A stretch of 51,952 nt of DNA from an uncultured Bacteroidales bacterium (GTDB taxonomy: Bacteria; Bacteroidota; Bacteroidia; Bacteroidales; CAIWKO01). The first letter of the stretch is position 1; each line of letters opens with the position of its first letter. Below the pieces are notes generated by a model. That model ran no database searches, was not told where the DNA came from, and was given only the letters and a program-made list of their open reading frames with translations. Made by a program: the position numbers and the translations under genes. Where the stretch lies: positions 1-51,952 of the forward strand of contig CAIWKO010000003.1 in NCBI GenBank assembly GCA_903913285.1, written 5' to 3'. Shown here piece by piece: positions 18,362-27,826 of the stretch.

Positions 18362-19798
18362 ATGAAAAAAAACCATACTGAAGTTTGGAACAAATGTCTG
18401 GACATTATTAAAGATAATATTCCCTACCAAAGTTTTAAAACGTGGTTTGAGCCGATTTTACCTGTTAAACTTTTTGATACAACCCTTACAATTCAGGTTC
18501 CTAGTCAATTCTTTTATGAATGGATAGAGGAACATTATATTGAGCTACTAAAAAAAACTATCTCGAAAGAACTTGGACCTGAAGGTCAGCTTGAATACAG
18601 TATTTTGATGGAAAGTAGTTATGGAAATTCTTCACCCATTACTGTAAAAGCTCCCACGACGAATAGGAAAGTGTTGAAAAATCCGATTGTTTCGATGCCA
18701 ATTGATATTAACAAAGGCACTTCGAAAGATATTCCAAATCCATTTGTGATTCCCGGATTGAAAAAAATTCAGATCCCATCTCAACTTAACGAAAACTATT
18801 CCTTTGAAAATTTTGTTGAAGGTGATTGCAACCGTTTGGCTCGATCTGCAGGTTTTGCTGTAGCAGAGAACCCCGGCAAAACCGCCTTCAACCCATTATT
18901 ATTATACTGCAGTACTGGCCTTGGCAAAACACATCTTTCGCATGCAATAGGAATACAAATTAAACGAAACTTCCCTGATAAGATTGTTCTCTACGTACAG
19001 TTCGATCAGTTCATCAATCAATATATTGATGCTGTTAGAAATAACAATCAGAACGATTTTATGAACTTTTATCAGATGATCGATGTATTAATCATTGACG
19101 ATATACAGTTTATTGCCGAAAAAGTTGGCACCCAAAATGCCTTTTTCCATATTTTTAATCATCTTCACCAAAGGGGCGGTCAAATTGTTATTACATCGGA
19201 CAAGGCACCGGTGGATATGAAAGGTATTGAACCCCGATTGTTATCAAGATTCAAATGGGGTTTATCGGCCGACCTACAAGCACCAGATCTAGAAACTCGC
19301 ATTGCGATCATCGAAAAGAAATTATACAATAATGGTATTGAAATGCCTCGTGAAGTGATTGAATATCTGGCATACAATATTAACACTAATGTTCGTGAAT
19401 TGGAAGGAGCTCTGATATCATTATTGGCTCAATCTTCGTTAAATAAAAAAGCAATAACACTTGAGCTTGCGCGACAAATAATAGATAAATTCATAAAAAA
19501 TAATACCCGCGAAATTTCTATCGAATATATTCAGAAAGTTGTGTGCGATTATTTTGATATCAATAACGATATGCTGAATTCGAAAACCCGAAAACGTGAA
19601 ATTGTACAAGCACGACAGCTTTCGATGTTCTTTGCTAAGAAACTTACCAAAGCTTCTTTGGCATCTATCGGCTCACATTGCGGAAATAAGGACCATGCTA
19701 CTGTGCTTCATGCTTGTCGCACAGTAAATAACTTGATTGAAACCGATAAGCAGTTCAAGGTTTATGTGGATGAACTGGAAAAGAAAATAAATTTATAA
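18362..19798 (+). CDS. dnaA: Chromosomal replication initiator DnaA
   Basis: A 478-residue, full-length DnaA. Domain I (WNKCLDIIKDNIPYQSFKTW) is followed by a linker, then the AAA+ domain with Walker A (CSTGLGKTH), Walker B (VLIIDDIQF) and the sensor region ITSDKAP, and the DNA-binding domain IV with GNKDHATVLHA. Walker A is unusual: the first glycine of GxxxxGKT is a cysteine (TGC codon, about 18908). The catalytic GKT is intact, so the protein is probably functional. It initiates replication by binding DnaA boxes and melting oriC. The gene stands apart from dnaN/recF and ends at a strong terminator. Confidence 0.96.
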   Translation: MKKNHTEVWNKCLDIIKDNIPYQSFKTWFEPILPVKLFDTTLTIQVPSQFFYEWIEEHYIELLKKTISKELGPEGQLEYSILMESSYGNSSPITVKAPTTNRKVLKNPIVSMPIDINKGTSKDIPNPFVIPGLKKIQIPSQLNENYSFENFVEGDCNRLARSAGFAVAENPGKTAFNPLLLYCSTGLGKTHLSHAIGIQIKRNFPDKIVLYVQFDQFINQYIDAVRNNNQNDFMNFYQMIDVLIIDDIQFIAEKVGTQNAFFHIFNHLHQRGGQIVITSDKAPVDMKGIEPRLLSRFKWGLSADLQAPDLETRIAIIEKKLYNNGIEMPREVIEYLAYNINTNVRELEGALISLLAQSSLNKKAITLELARQIIDKFIKNNTREISIEYIQKVVCDYFDINNDMLNSKTRKREIVQARQLSMFFAKKLTKASLASIGSHCGNKDHATVLHACRTVNNLIETDKQFKVYVDELEKKINL

Positions 19799-19835
19799 AA
19801 ATAGAAGACCTCGAATTATCGAGGTCTTCTATTTT
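19798..19835 (+). terminator. Bidirectional intrinsic terminator after dnaA
   Basis: Arms AATAGAAGACCTCGA (19800-19814) and TCGAGGTCTTCTATT (19819-19833), a perfect 15-bp stem with an ATTA loop and flanking A and T runs. It starts at the last base of the dnaA stop codon. The remaining 240 bp up to the convergent susD-like stop show no other structure. Confidence 0.92.
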
Positions 19836-20071
19836 AAGAGCATATTATTTACCAAAAGTTCACATTAAAAAAACAGATTTTGAATTGACATTCCTATAAA
19901 AATCTTTCAATGTAGAAATACCCTTCCAATACAAATTTAATCTTATCCTTTGTAATAAATAAAACCCCGGCATTTTTATACAAGGGTTAATTGGCTGATA
20001 TTAATGAAAGGGATTGGCTGAAACAACTTATTCTTTACAAAGCGGCGATGCAGTATTAAGGTTATTATTTC

Positions 20072-21682
20072 TTACTGCATCCACCAAACTTTAGTTGTGG
20101 TATAGTCACCCTGCGAGCTATAGCAACTGGAATAGTTGGTTGCATTGTAAGAAACTTCGCTGGGAGGAATTTGAAAACGGAAGTATTGCAATTGATCTCC
20201 TTCGCGTGGCAAGCGACCATAAGCACGCCTCACCAGTGCGAAAGCCTCAGCTGGTTGACGGAAAAAATCGATGAGTTGCTGGGTATAGATAAGATTTAGT
20301 TTTTCGTCGAAAGTACTGAAATTCCAAAATCCTACCTTGGTTTCGAGATAGCTCAGTGTAAGGTATGATGGTACATGGACGATGGTGTCAAATTTGGAAC
20401 CATGCAACAGACTGGTCATAGACATGGTGTTTTGCCAAAAGGTGAGAGAAGCCTGAACTCCTGAAAGATACTCGTTGCTCGCATTTGATTCGCTTTGAGC
20501 GACACCAATACCTCTCATATAAGCTTCGGCTTTAAGAAAGTTTACTTCAGCACCTGTCATCATGATGTCGGGTACATAATCTTCGTCACCTATGAGAAAA
20601 TAGTTGAAGGGCGAAAACAGACAACCTGAGCCTTTAACATTGTATGATGCATCGTAGTCGCGCTGAGATTCATATGGTACGCCGCTTTCGGCAGGTGTGC
20701 TTCCGGTTGGAATTTGTGGATAGGCAATCCATTTTCCGTTGTTGTTGGTGTCGAAAAACAAATAAGCACGTGCATCAAAAATGCCGCTTCCGTCGGTACT
20801 GTCGTTGGAAGATAGTTGATGCCACAAGTTGGACCCCAAGCGAAGGTTTTTGTGTTCGCGGAATGACCATATTTTTGATTCGTTTTTGAATGAACACAAA
20901 TAGGGATAAATGGCAGCTTTTTCTAATTCAACCCCGGAAAAATCGGAGCCGATAAGTACCGGGCGATTGTTAGTTATTATATCACCAATAATCTGAGCAG
21001 AAATTGTGGGCTCTTTGGCATACATGCGCATAGCATATCGCAGACGCAACGAATTGGCAAATTTTTGCCACATAGTGATATCACCAAAGAACAGTTTATC
21101 AAACGAACTAAAACTTGCATAAGGCTCGCCCAAAGCTGTTGGATCGATGTTATCATTGGCCCATTTGAGATCGTCAAGTAAAGAAAGATATATGCTTTGT
21201 TGTGAATCGAACTTGGGACGGAGCTTTGATGCATCCTGAAATCCATAGCCTGCATCGGAATATGGAATATCACCAAAGAGGTCGGTTACTTTAAAGGTTT
21301 TGTAGGCCAGCAGTATTTTTACAATGGCATTCATATTATTGACCGAAGGCGAAGCTGTATATTTGCTTAACCTGAGTTGCAATTCACGAATGCTTGGCAA
21401 CGTGGTATAATAGTTTTTCCATATTTCTTCGGTACCGATGGTTGAATTCCCCCAAGCTTCTTTAAATAAAGCTGCCGACTGGGTTTGTTTGTATAGAATT
21501 TCGTTGTTGATATAAAATTGTTCGTTCCATCCCATTTGCAGCGAACTAATAACATTGTTAAGCAATGAACCATCGCTGGCGTTTGTGAAAAGAGAAGGAT
21601 TGCTGTTGATATCATTGAAATTTTTCTTACAAGAAACATTGATAACAAGCATCAAAAGTAAGAAACCAAATACTTTCTTCAT
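20072..21682 (-). CDS. SusD/RagB-like nutrient-binding lipoprotein
   Basis: A 536-residue lipoprotein (signal peptide ending VINVSC, Cys18). The opening KNFNDINSNPSLFT, the TPR-like block AIVKILLAYKTFKVTDLFGDIPYSDA and the late block TGAEVNFLKAEAYMRG are hallmarks of the SusD families (SusD-like 2 group). It is expected to cap the SusC barrel on the cell surface and bind the ligand. It starts 12 bp after the SusC stop, so the pair is co-transcribed. The substrate cannot be read from sequence, but the upstream PNGase F-like gene suggests glycopeptides or N-glycans. Confidence 0.92.
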   Translation of the reverse strand: MKKVFGFLLLMLVINVSCKKNFNDINSNPSLFTNASDGSLLNNVISSLQMGWNEQFYINNEILYKQTQSAALFKEAWGNSTIGTEEIWKNYYTTLPSIRELQLRLSKYTASPSVNNMNAIVKILLAYKTFKVTDLFGDIPYSDAGYGFQDASKLRPKFDSQQSIYLSLLDDLKWANDNIDPTALGEPYASFSSFDKLFFGDITMWQKFANSLRLRYAMRMYAKEPTISAQIIGDIITNNRPVLIGSDFSGVELEKAAIYPYLCSFKNESKIWSFREHKNLRLGSNLWHQLSSNDSTDGSGIFDARAYLFFDTNNNGKWIAYPQIPTGSTPAESGVPYESQRDYDASYNVKGSGCLFSPFNYFLIGDEDYVPDIMMTGAEVNFLKAEAYMRGIGVAQSESNASNEYLSGVQASLTFWQNTMSMTSLLHGSKFDTIVHVPSYLTLSYLETKVGFWNFSTFDEKLNLIYTQQLIDFFRQPAEAFALVRRAYGRLPREGDQLQYFRFQIPPSEVSYNATNYSSCYSSQGDYTTTKVWWMQ

Positions 21683-21694
21683 AGTTCTGAGTTT

Positions 21695-24600
21695 TTAAAA
21701 CCTTGCATTAAATTGAAATGAAAATGAACGTGTGCCCGGCATTGAAGCCCATTCGAATCCCTGGGCGTCGCCTGCTCCCATCACTCCTTCCGGATTGATA
21801 TTATCAGGAAGAGTTTTATAAATGTAGAACAGATCGCGTCCTACTATTGAAATGCTCATATCCTGAAATATCTTTACATGCGACAGAAATTTGGTAGGTA
21901 AGGTATATGATAATGCTATTTCGCGGCATTTCACCCAGGTATTTTTTAATATTCCCGGAGTTGAAAGCATTTGCCCCCAGCCTCCCGCATTAGGCATATA
22001 TTTGTAATAATAGTGCACCACTGTCGTATTTGGTGTTCCATCCTGATGAACCCCTGGCAATATGACACCAATGTTGCTTGTTACACCCGAAGGATCGGTA
22101 TACGGCAACCCTCCTCCATCGCGTTCGAGAAGAGTTTCTGGGCTCTGGCCAGTTTGCAGTCCTGTTACATATGACCCACTGTAAATATCTCCACCCCATT
22201 TGGTATCGACTACAGTTCCCAAAGTAATATTTTTGTATTTGAACTGCATTGTCCACCCTCCTGTGAATTTGGGCGAAGCATTTCCGATGGGAACCCGGGT
22301 GCTGGTGATGAGATATTTTGTACCTGCATCGTTCACCACAGGTTTTCCGTCTTTATAAACATAATCGTAGCCTGATATGGTTCCAAAATCGTCACCGGCA
22401 TGCAATATCATGGCAGGACCATTCAAACCCCAGATATTGGCTATTTCGTAACTATCGGCATTATCGCCCAGACTTACTACATGATTACGATTATGGGCAA
22501 AATTGATACCTGTTTTGAATGAAAAATTCTTATTCTGATACGGAGTTGTATTCAAAATAATTTCGAAACCTTTGTTGGTGAGCACACCTTCGTTGGTTCT
22601 GATATAACCAGCTCCCGATGATTCTGGAATTGGTAAAGTCATAATCTGGTCGAACGAATAAACATAATAGTATGTGAAATCAAGAGATATTTTTCCTTTT
22701 AGGAATTCCATATTAGTTCCTGCTTCATAAGAATTAACCCGTTGTGGTTTAAGTGCAATGGATGGAATAGTGGTTGGAAATCCTGCCGCCTGGCTACCAC
22801 CGAATAAGGTAGAAGTGTAGTTGAACGAAGTTTGATATGGATCCATATCTGTAGCAGTTTGCGAAACACCACCTCTGATCTTAAAGAAATTAAACCATTT
22901 ACTATTGAATTTAAATGCTTCGGAAGGAATAAAGCTCAAGGTTACTGATGGATAAAAATATGAATCGTTGTTGGCCGGCAATGTAGACGACCAATCGTTG
23001 CGGCCTGTTACTTCCAGAAACAGATAGTTGCTGTATGATAAATTTAGAAATGAATAGACAGAATTGATCTTTTTTCGCCATAGAGATTCGCCTGCAACCA
23101 CAGTAGACAGTTCATCACCGGTTATTCCGGCTGTAGGCTGAGCCTGAGTGTAATTCAGGAAAGAATACATATTAGGATAATACCACGTGCCCGATTTTCC
23201 ATTAATACCATATACATTTCGATACCATGATGATCCCCCGACATTGAACTTAATATTGATCTTGGAATTGAATATTTTATCTTTTGATGCAGTAAATAAA
23301 AATTCCATGTTAGTACTCTTGTCGCGGTTTAAAGAGTTTGAATAATAGCCATTTTCCAAACCAACCACATCGACAGGTTTATGCGTTGTTTCATATTGGT
23401 CGAGTTGATAATCGAGTCCTGCCCTTCCGGAAAAACTTAACCACGAAAAAATATTATAGTTCAGTGACAATCCCCCAACCAGTTTATTCCTGTCGAGCGT
23501 TGTATTATTATTAAAATATTCCCACCATAAATATTCATCAATGTATGCATAAGGATAATCGGTGTATGTGATACGCGTTCCGTCATCGGATTGATAATTG
23601 TGGAAATCTTCGCCCTGATAGCTTCTAGGCCAGCAATAAAGCAAACCCTTGGGAAAAGAAGTAGCATCATCGCCCAAAGTTGGGGAGTTCAAACGATGAT
23701 AATTCATATAAGAGACAGTTACTCCTATATTAACCTTATCGGAAACTTTTAAGGAGGTGTTCAAATCAATTGTCGTTTGATTATAATTCGAATTGTAAAC
23801 AATAGCATTATTATCAAGCCGGGTGATTGATAAACGCATGGTTCCTTTATCGCTACCTCCTTCGAATGAAAGATTGTGGGTTGTTGTGTTTCCGTCGCGG
23901 TATGGAAGTTTGAGATTATCTGGTTGAGGAGACCATGAATGTATAGAACCATCCCACCACCTGACCTGTTGACCAAGCATTTCCGGACCCCATGACACTG
24001 CAGAACCGTAGTATCCAAATTCAGCAGTGGTGGATGAAGTATGTCCTGCCTGATCGATAATCAGATTATCGGTGTGCTGCAAATTGGGAAACTCAGCTAT
24101 TCCATCGGTGCCATAGGTAAAATCCGGCTTTGTCAGCGTGACTGGTGCTCCTCCTCCATATTTGTTTTGCACGTCTCTGTATAAATAAGGATGGGAAAGC
24201 TTGTAACTAAAATTATACGAAACACCGATTCCCTTTTGTTTTTTTCCTTTTTTGGTTGTTATCAATACCACGCCGTTGGCACCTCTTGAACCGTAAAGTG
24301 CTGAAGCAGCTCCTCCCTTCAGTATGTTCATACTTTCGATGTCCTGAGGATTGATGTTGTTTATAGCAGAACCCCAGTCGGTGCCACGTCCAACGGACGT
24401 CATTCCGGGATCATTCTCTATCGGTGTACCATCAATAACTATTAAGGGTTGATTATTGCCCGAAATGTTATTGTTACCCCGAATAGTGATACGTGTTGTT
24501 CCGCCTTCTACCCCATCGGGATTTGCTATCTGAACCCCTGCCGATTTACCGCTCAATGCACTCACAATGTTCGAAGCATCGGATTTTTGAAGTTCCGTTC

Positions 24601-24982
24601 CGTCAACTTTCTGGGTAGAATATCCTACTTCGCGGGTTTGCCGGGTAACACCTAATGCAGTGACGGTAACCTCCTTTAAAATGCTCATCGTTGGCTCCAT
24701 CTTAACATTGATGACATTTTGTGTGCCTACACAAATCGTTTTGGTTTTATAACCAATAAAACTAAAGATCAGTGAATCGGTAGGTGCAACATGTTTGATA
24801 GCGTATTTGCCATTTATATCAGTCGACGTTCCAACGTTAGTGCCTTTGATCAATACATTTAAAAAAGGCATTGCAGATTGGTCTTCCGAAGAAGTTACTG
24901 TCCCGGAAACGCTTATATCCTGCGCTTCAGCAATAGTTATTGTTCCGATAATAAATAATAAGAGTACGATTTGTCTTATCAT
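21695..24982 (-). CDS. SusC/RagA-like TonB-dependent transporter
   Basis: A 1095-residue outer-membrane transporter: signal peptide, N-terminal CarboxypepD_reg-like domain (VSGTVTSSEDQSAMPFLNVL), a plug domain with the SusC-specific blocks LIVIDGTPIEND and DIESMNILKGGAASALYGSRG, then a long 22-strand-type barrel ending in FSFQFNARF. It imports oligomers in a TonB-dependent way together with SusD. It lies 104 bp downstream of the PNGase-like gene and 12 bp upstream of the SusD gene, all on the minus strand. No anti-sigma-type signalling extension is apparent before the plug domain. Confidence 0.95.
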   Translation of the reverse strand: MIRQIVLLLFIIGTITIAEAQDISVSGTVTSSEDQSAMPFLNVLIKGTNVGTSTDINGKYAIKHVAPTDSLIFSFIGYKTKTICVGTQNVINVKMEPTMSILKEVTVTALGVTRQTREVGYSTQKVDGTELQKSDASNIVSALSGKSAGVQIANPDGVEGGTTRITIRGNNNISGNNQPLIVIDGTPIENDPGMTSVGRGTDWGSAINNINPQDIESMNILKGGAASALYGSRGANGVVLITTKKGKKQKGIGVSYNFSYKLSHPYLYRDVQNKYGGGAPVTLTKPDFTYGTDGIAEFPNLQHTDNLIIDQAGHTSSTTAEFGYYGSAVSWGPEMLGQQVRWWDGSIHSWSPQPDNLKLPYRDGNTTTHNLSFEGGSDKGTMRLSITRLDNNAIVYNSNYNQTTIDLNTSLKVSDKVNIGVTVSYMNYHRLNSPTLGDDATSFPKGLLYCWPRSYQGEDFHNYQSDDGTRITYTDYPYAYIDEYLWWEYFNNNTTLDRNKLVGGLSLNYNIFSWLSFSGRAGLDYQLDQYETTHKPVDVVGLENGYYSNSLNRDKSTNMEFLFTASKDKIFNSKINIKFNVGGSSWYRNVYGINGKSGTWYYPNMYSFLNYTQAQPTAGITGDELSTVVAGESLWRKKINSVYSFLNLSYSNYLFLEVTGRNDWSSTLPANNDSYFYPSVTLSFIPSEAFKFNSKWFNFFKIRGGVSQTATDMDPYQTSFNYTSTLFGGSQAAGFPTTIPSIALKPQRVNSYEAGTNMEFLKGKISLDFTYYYVYSFDQIMTLPIPESSGAGYIRTNEGVLTNKGFEIILNTTPYQNKNFSFKTGINFAHNRNHVVSLGDNADSYEIANIWGLNGPAMILHAGDDFGTISGYDYVYKDGKPVVNDAGTKYLITSTRVPIGNASPKFTGGWTMQFKYKNITLGTVVDTKWGGDIYSGSYVTGLQTGQSPETLLERDGGGLPYTDPSGVTSNIGVILPGVHQDGTPNTTVVHYYYKYMPNAGGWGQMLSTPGILKNTWVKCREIALSYTLPTKFLSHVKIFQDMSISIVGRDLFYIYKTLPDNINPEGVMGAGDAQGFEWASMPGTRSFSFQFNARF

Positions 24983-25086
24983 AGTTCAAAAATTAAGTTC
25001 ATAATTTTATTGACCAAAAAAAATAATGAGCAATTAATAAATTTCCATTTTTACTAATTGCTCACCAAATCAATTATTCATTTATT

Positions 25087-27597
25087 CTAACGTACAATTA
25101 ATTTTTTTACTTCAAACTTATCTTTATTGCTCACTTTCATGATATAAACCCCGGTGGCAAGTTTAGACAGATCAATAATGGTGTTTTCACCATTCCACAT
25201 AAACTGATCGACCATATTGCCCATTAAGTTGTAAATAGCAACCGTACATTGAGTGTTGGGTTTATTATTGGATGAAAGATTAAAAACACCGTTGGATGGA
25301 TTTGGAAATACTGTTATGCTGTAATTCTTATTTATTTCCTTAATATTCTGAATATCCGGATCAGGAGGAGTATTGTCGAAGAAATTAACCAGATTACAAT
25401 TTACATCAAGAAATGGCTGCACATCGGCAGCACAATCCGTACAGGTAGTACCATTAACACACGGAGGATAGTTCGGATTGCATTGATCGATGTAGGCATT
25501 GTAGAAAAGATACTTTATGTCAATATTTCCGGTTGAAATAAACGATGTAATGTCATAATTAAAAGGTTTGGCAATTGAGCCTGGACACCAGCCTGCACGA
25601 TTGTATTGCCACGTTCCGCTTTGTGGCATGCAATTGTCGGGGTTGGGATTGCAAGTGGTCCAGTTGTGCTGCGAAAACGTGTTCACGTTGTTGATATAGA
25701 TTTTGTGGGTTGCTTCGTAAAACTCAGCGGCGTTGCTGGTGTTGCTCGGCCCCGAATGACCCGTTGATACCAGTTTTAATTTTGATGCTACTACTCCCGT
25801 AGGATAGGTATAATTGTAGATGCTAACGGGCTGCTGGTTGGCATAGTTGCCAAAATCATAATTGCCGTTCCATATTTTGGTAACTTGGCTGTATTTGTGA
25901 GGCGGAGTTCCTGCTTTGAAATAGATCGATAAGGCATAAACATAACCGTTGTCTAACGTTCCGCAGTTCATCCTGAATGCTACTTTGCCGGTGAGCAAGG
26001 ATGCATAGTCGGCTAAATTAATACTATGCGAACAGGCAGTTGCATAAGGCGTAATATATCGGATGATTTCAAACCAATTTCCTTCGTGGCTTCTGGCTTC
26101 CAGGCTTGCCGTGCGGTCCCAGGCGCCGCAGCCCCCCGTTGGACATGTTACCGATAAGGTTGCTATGATCGAATCGTAAGCGCCCAGATAGGATGGAAGG
26201 TTGCCATCGATGGTTACGGAGGCTATGTTTGAATTTATCAATACGTTGCTGAATGCCTGAACTGTTGTGTCGGCTGTGGTGGAAACGATGTTGATATCTT
26301 CGGTTGTGGTGCTCACGGCTCCGTAGTTGTTGGTTGCATCAACCTCTATGGTGTAATTTCCATACGAAGGAGGCAGCCACCATGTTGTAAAATGCCCGTT
26401 GCCAAAGTCTGTTGCCGGAATTGTTGTTCCGTTTATCTTAAAATTTAAACTCTGAATGGTGAACAATGTTGGATAATTAATGTTGGCTATCGCGGCCAGC
26501 TGAATTTGCGACAAGGTGGGCACATGCACATTTCCCGCCAGGGGATGCCGTATTTCGACAACGGGAACATTAGCAGTTGGATCAACCACATCGAAAGTGT
26601 TTATAATAGGCGAAGCGGTGTCGTATTGCGTGTTTCCGTTCTGATAGGCTTTTATGCTAACTGTGCCCACGCCCGTGAGCGTGAGAATTGAATCGCCGCT
26701 GAGCATGGCCGGCCCCGAAACCACGGTGAAACTAACTGGCAAACCCGATGAGGCAGTGGCATGCAGTGCAAAAGGAGGCGTTGTGGTTAGTTTCGGACCG
26801 ATCTGCGGAAATGAGATAGCTTGAAACGAGGTATCCAAAACTCCTTCGAAGTTTGAAGTAGCTCCGGTCAACGCGAAATTGGTGACGTCGCCATCATAGG
26901 TTGGAGAATTCACCTCGGAGTGGAGTTTTGAGATGCTGGTGTTATTGCCGCCCGGAACCCCCTGGTTAAATTTATAGTACAACAGCAAATTAGATTCGGT
27001 GCCCGTGGGTTCGGTGACCATCATATTCTGGATCTCGGTTTGCGACAAAGCCTTGTTCCACAAGGTAACCTCATCTATGTTGCCGCCATAATAAAAGTTA
27101 AAGGTTCCTAAGGTGCTTTTGCCAATGGCAAACGGTGTTGTCCCGATGGTAAGCGTACCGGAGGCGGTGGCGCTGCTAACCAGGGTTCCGTTCTTATAAA
27201 AATAGGTATGCGTTCCGTCGTACACAAAAGCAAAATGCTGCCAAACGTTGGGGACAATTGTATTGACCGGAATGGCGGGTTGCGAGGTAACGTTCGACGA
27301 ATTGATGAACCTCGCTTCAATTTGTCCGTTGTTTAACGATATCAGATAAAATGATTCGGTTCCGGTGCGGAAACCCATCAGGCCTTGTCCGTAGTTCAGG
27401 TTGTTGTCGTAAAACCATCCTGTTATCGACATGGCCGTTGAACCCGTTACCAGCGATGATGCGTTGGGAACGCTAACCCAATCGTTGGTTCCGTCGAAAT
27501 TTAAATACTGGTTGGTTTGCGATTTCAGGCTGTTGAAAACGAAAAGCGAAAGAACTAAAAATATAATGCTGAATTTTACGGGTAAAGTTTTCATCAT
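25087..27597 (-). CDS. Secreted LamG + PNGase F-like peptide:N-glycosidase, T9SS type A cargo
   Basis: An 836-residue protein: signal peptide (1-26), LamG/concanavalin-like domain (about 30-210), MBG/Ig-like domains (about 255-437), a PNGase F-like region (about 450-705) and a type A T9SS sorting domain (about 759-836, ITVFPNPSNGVFNL to VKKLIVR). PNGase F hallmarks are GGCGAWDRTASLE (Asp494, equivalent to catalytic Asp60), EIIRYITPY, NAAEFYEATHKI (Glu625, equivalent to Glu206) and YNRAGWCPGS. Known PNGase F removes N-glycans from asparagine; here the LamG domain may target glycans. It lies upstream of SusC/SusD on the same strand, suggesting deglycosylation coupled to uptake. Either of the two adjacent ATGs (27597 or 27594) could be the start. 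Confidence 0.85.
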   Translation of the reverse strand: MMKTLPVKFSIIFLVLSLFVFNSLKSQTNQYLNFDGTNDWVSVPNASSLVTGSTAMSITGWFYDNNLNYGQGLMGFRTGTESFYLISLNNGQIEARFINSSNVTSQPAIPVNTIVPNVWQHFAFVYDGTHTYFYKNGTLVSSATASGTLTIGTTPFAIGKSTLGTFNFYYGGNIDEVTLWNKALSQTEIQNMMVTEPTGTESNLLLYYKFNQGVPGGNNTSISKLHSEVNSPTYDGDVTNFALTGATSNFEGVLDTSFQAISFPQIGPKLTTTPPFALHATASSGLPVSFTVVSGPAMLSGDSILTLTGVGTVSIKAYQNGNTQYDTASPIINTFDVVDPTANVPVVEIRHPLAGNVHVPTLSQIQLAAIANINYPTLFTIQSLNFKINGTTIPATDFGNGHFTTWWLPPSYGNYTIEVDATNNYGAVSTTTEDINIVSTTADTTVQAFSNVLINSNIASVTIDGNLPSYLGAYDSIIATLSVTCPTGGCGAWDRTASLEARSHEGNWFEIIRYITPYATACSHSINLADYASLLTGKVAFRMNCGTLDNGYVYALSIYFKAGTPPHKYSQVTKIWNGNYDFGNYANQQPVSIYNYTYPTGVVASKLKLVSTGHSGPSNTSNAAEFYEATHKIYINNVNTFSQHNWTTCNPNPDNCMPQSGTWQYNRAGWCPGSIAKPFNYDITSFISTGNIDIKYLFYNAYIDQCNPNYPPCVNGTTCTDCAADVQPFLDVNCNLVNFFDNTPPDPDIQNIKEINKNYSITVFPNPSNGVFNLSSNNKPNTQCTVAIYNLMGNMVDQFMWNGENTIIDLSKLATGVYIMKVSNKDKFEVKKLIVR

Positions 27598-27644
27598 AAT
27601 GTGTGTTTAGTGTATACTGAATTTAGGATTTGCATTATTATAGG

Positions 27645-27652
27645 CAAAGCTA
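27645..27652 (-). promoter_or_regulatory. Possible promoter for the PNGase-SusCD unit, -7 element
   Basis: Minus-strand TAGCTTTG, an exact TAnnTTTG match 48 bp upstream of the PNGase-like start. No TTG at the standard 19-bp spacing was found. Confidence 0.45.
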
Positions 27653-27826
27653 AATAAATTTATGATTTTACACACGAACCGGCAAAATAAATTCCGAAAA
27701 AAAATCACATGAGCATTCACTGCAGGTATCCTTTCAGCTTATACAAACAATTTGTGCTCTGCATTTTTGACACAGAGATCAAAGAATAAAAGACAATAGA
27801 TAACTAGAAACTAGTATTATTCCTTT

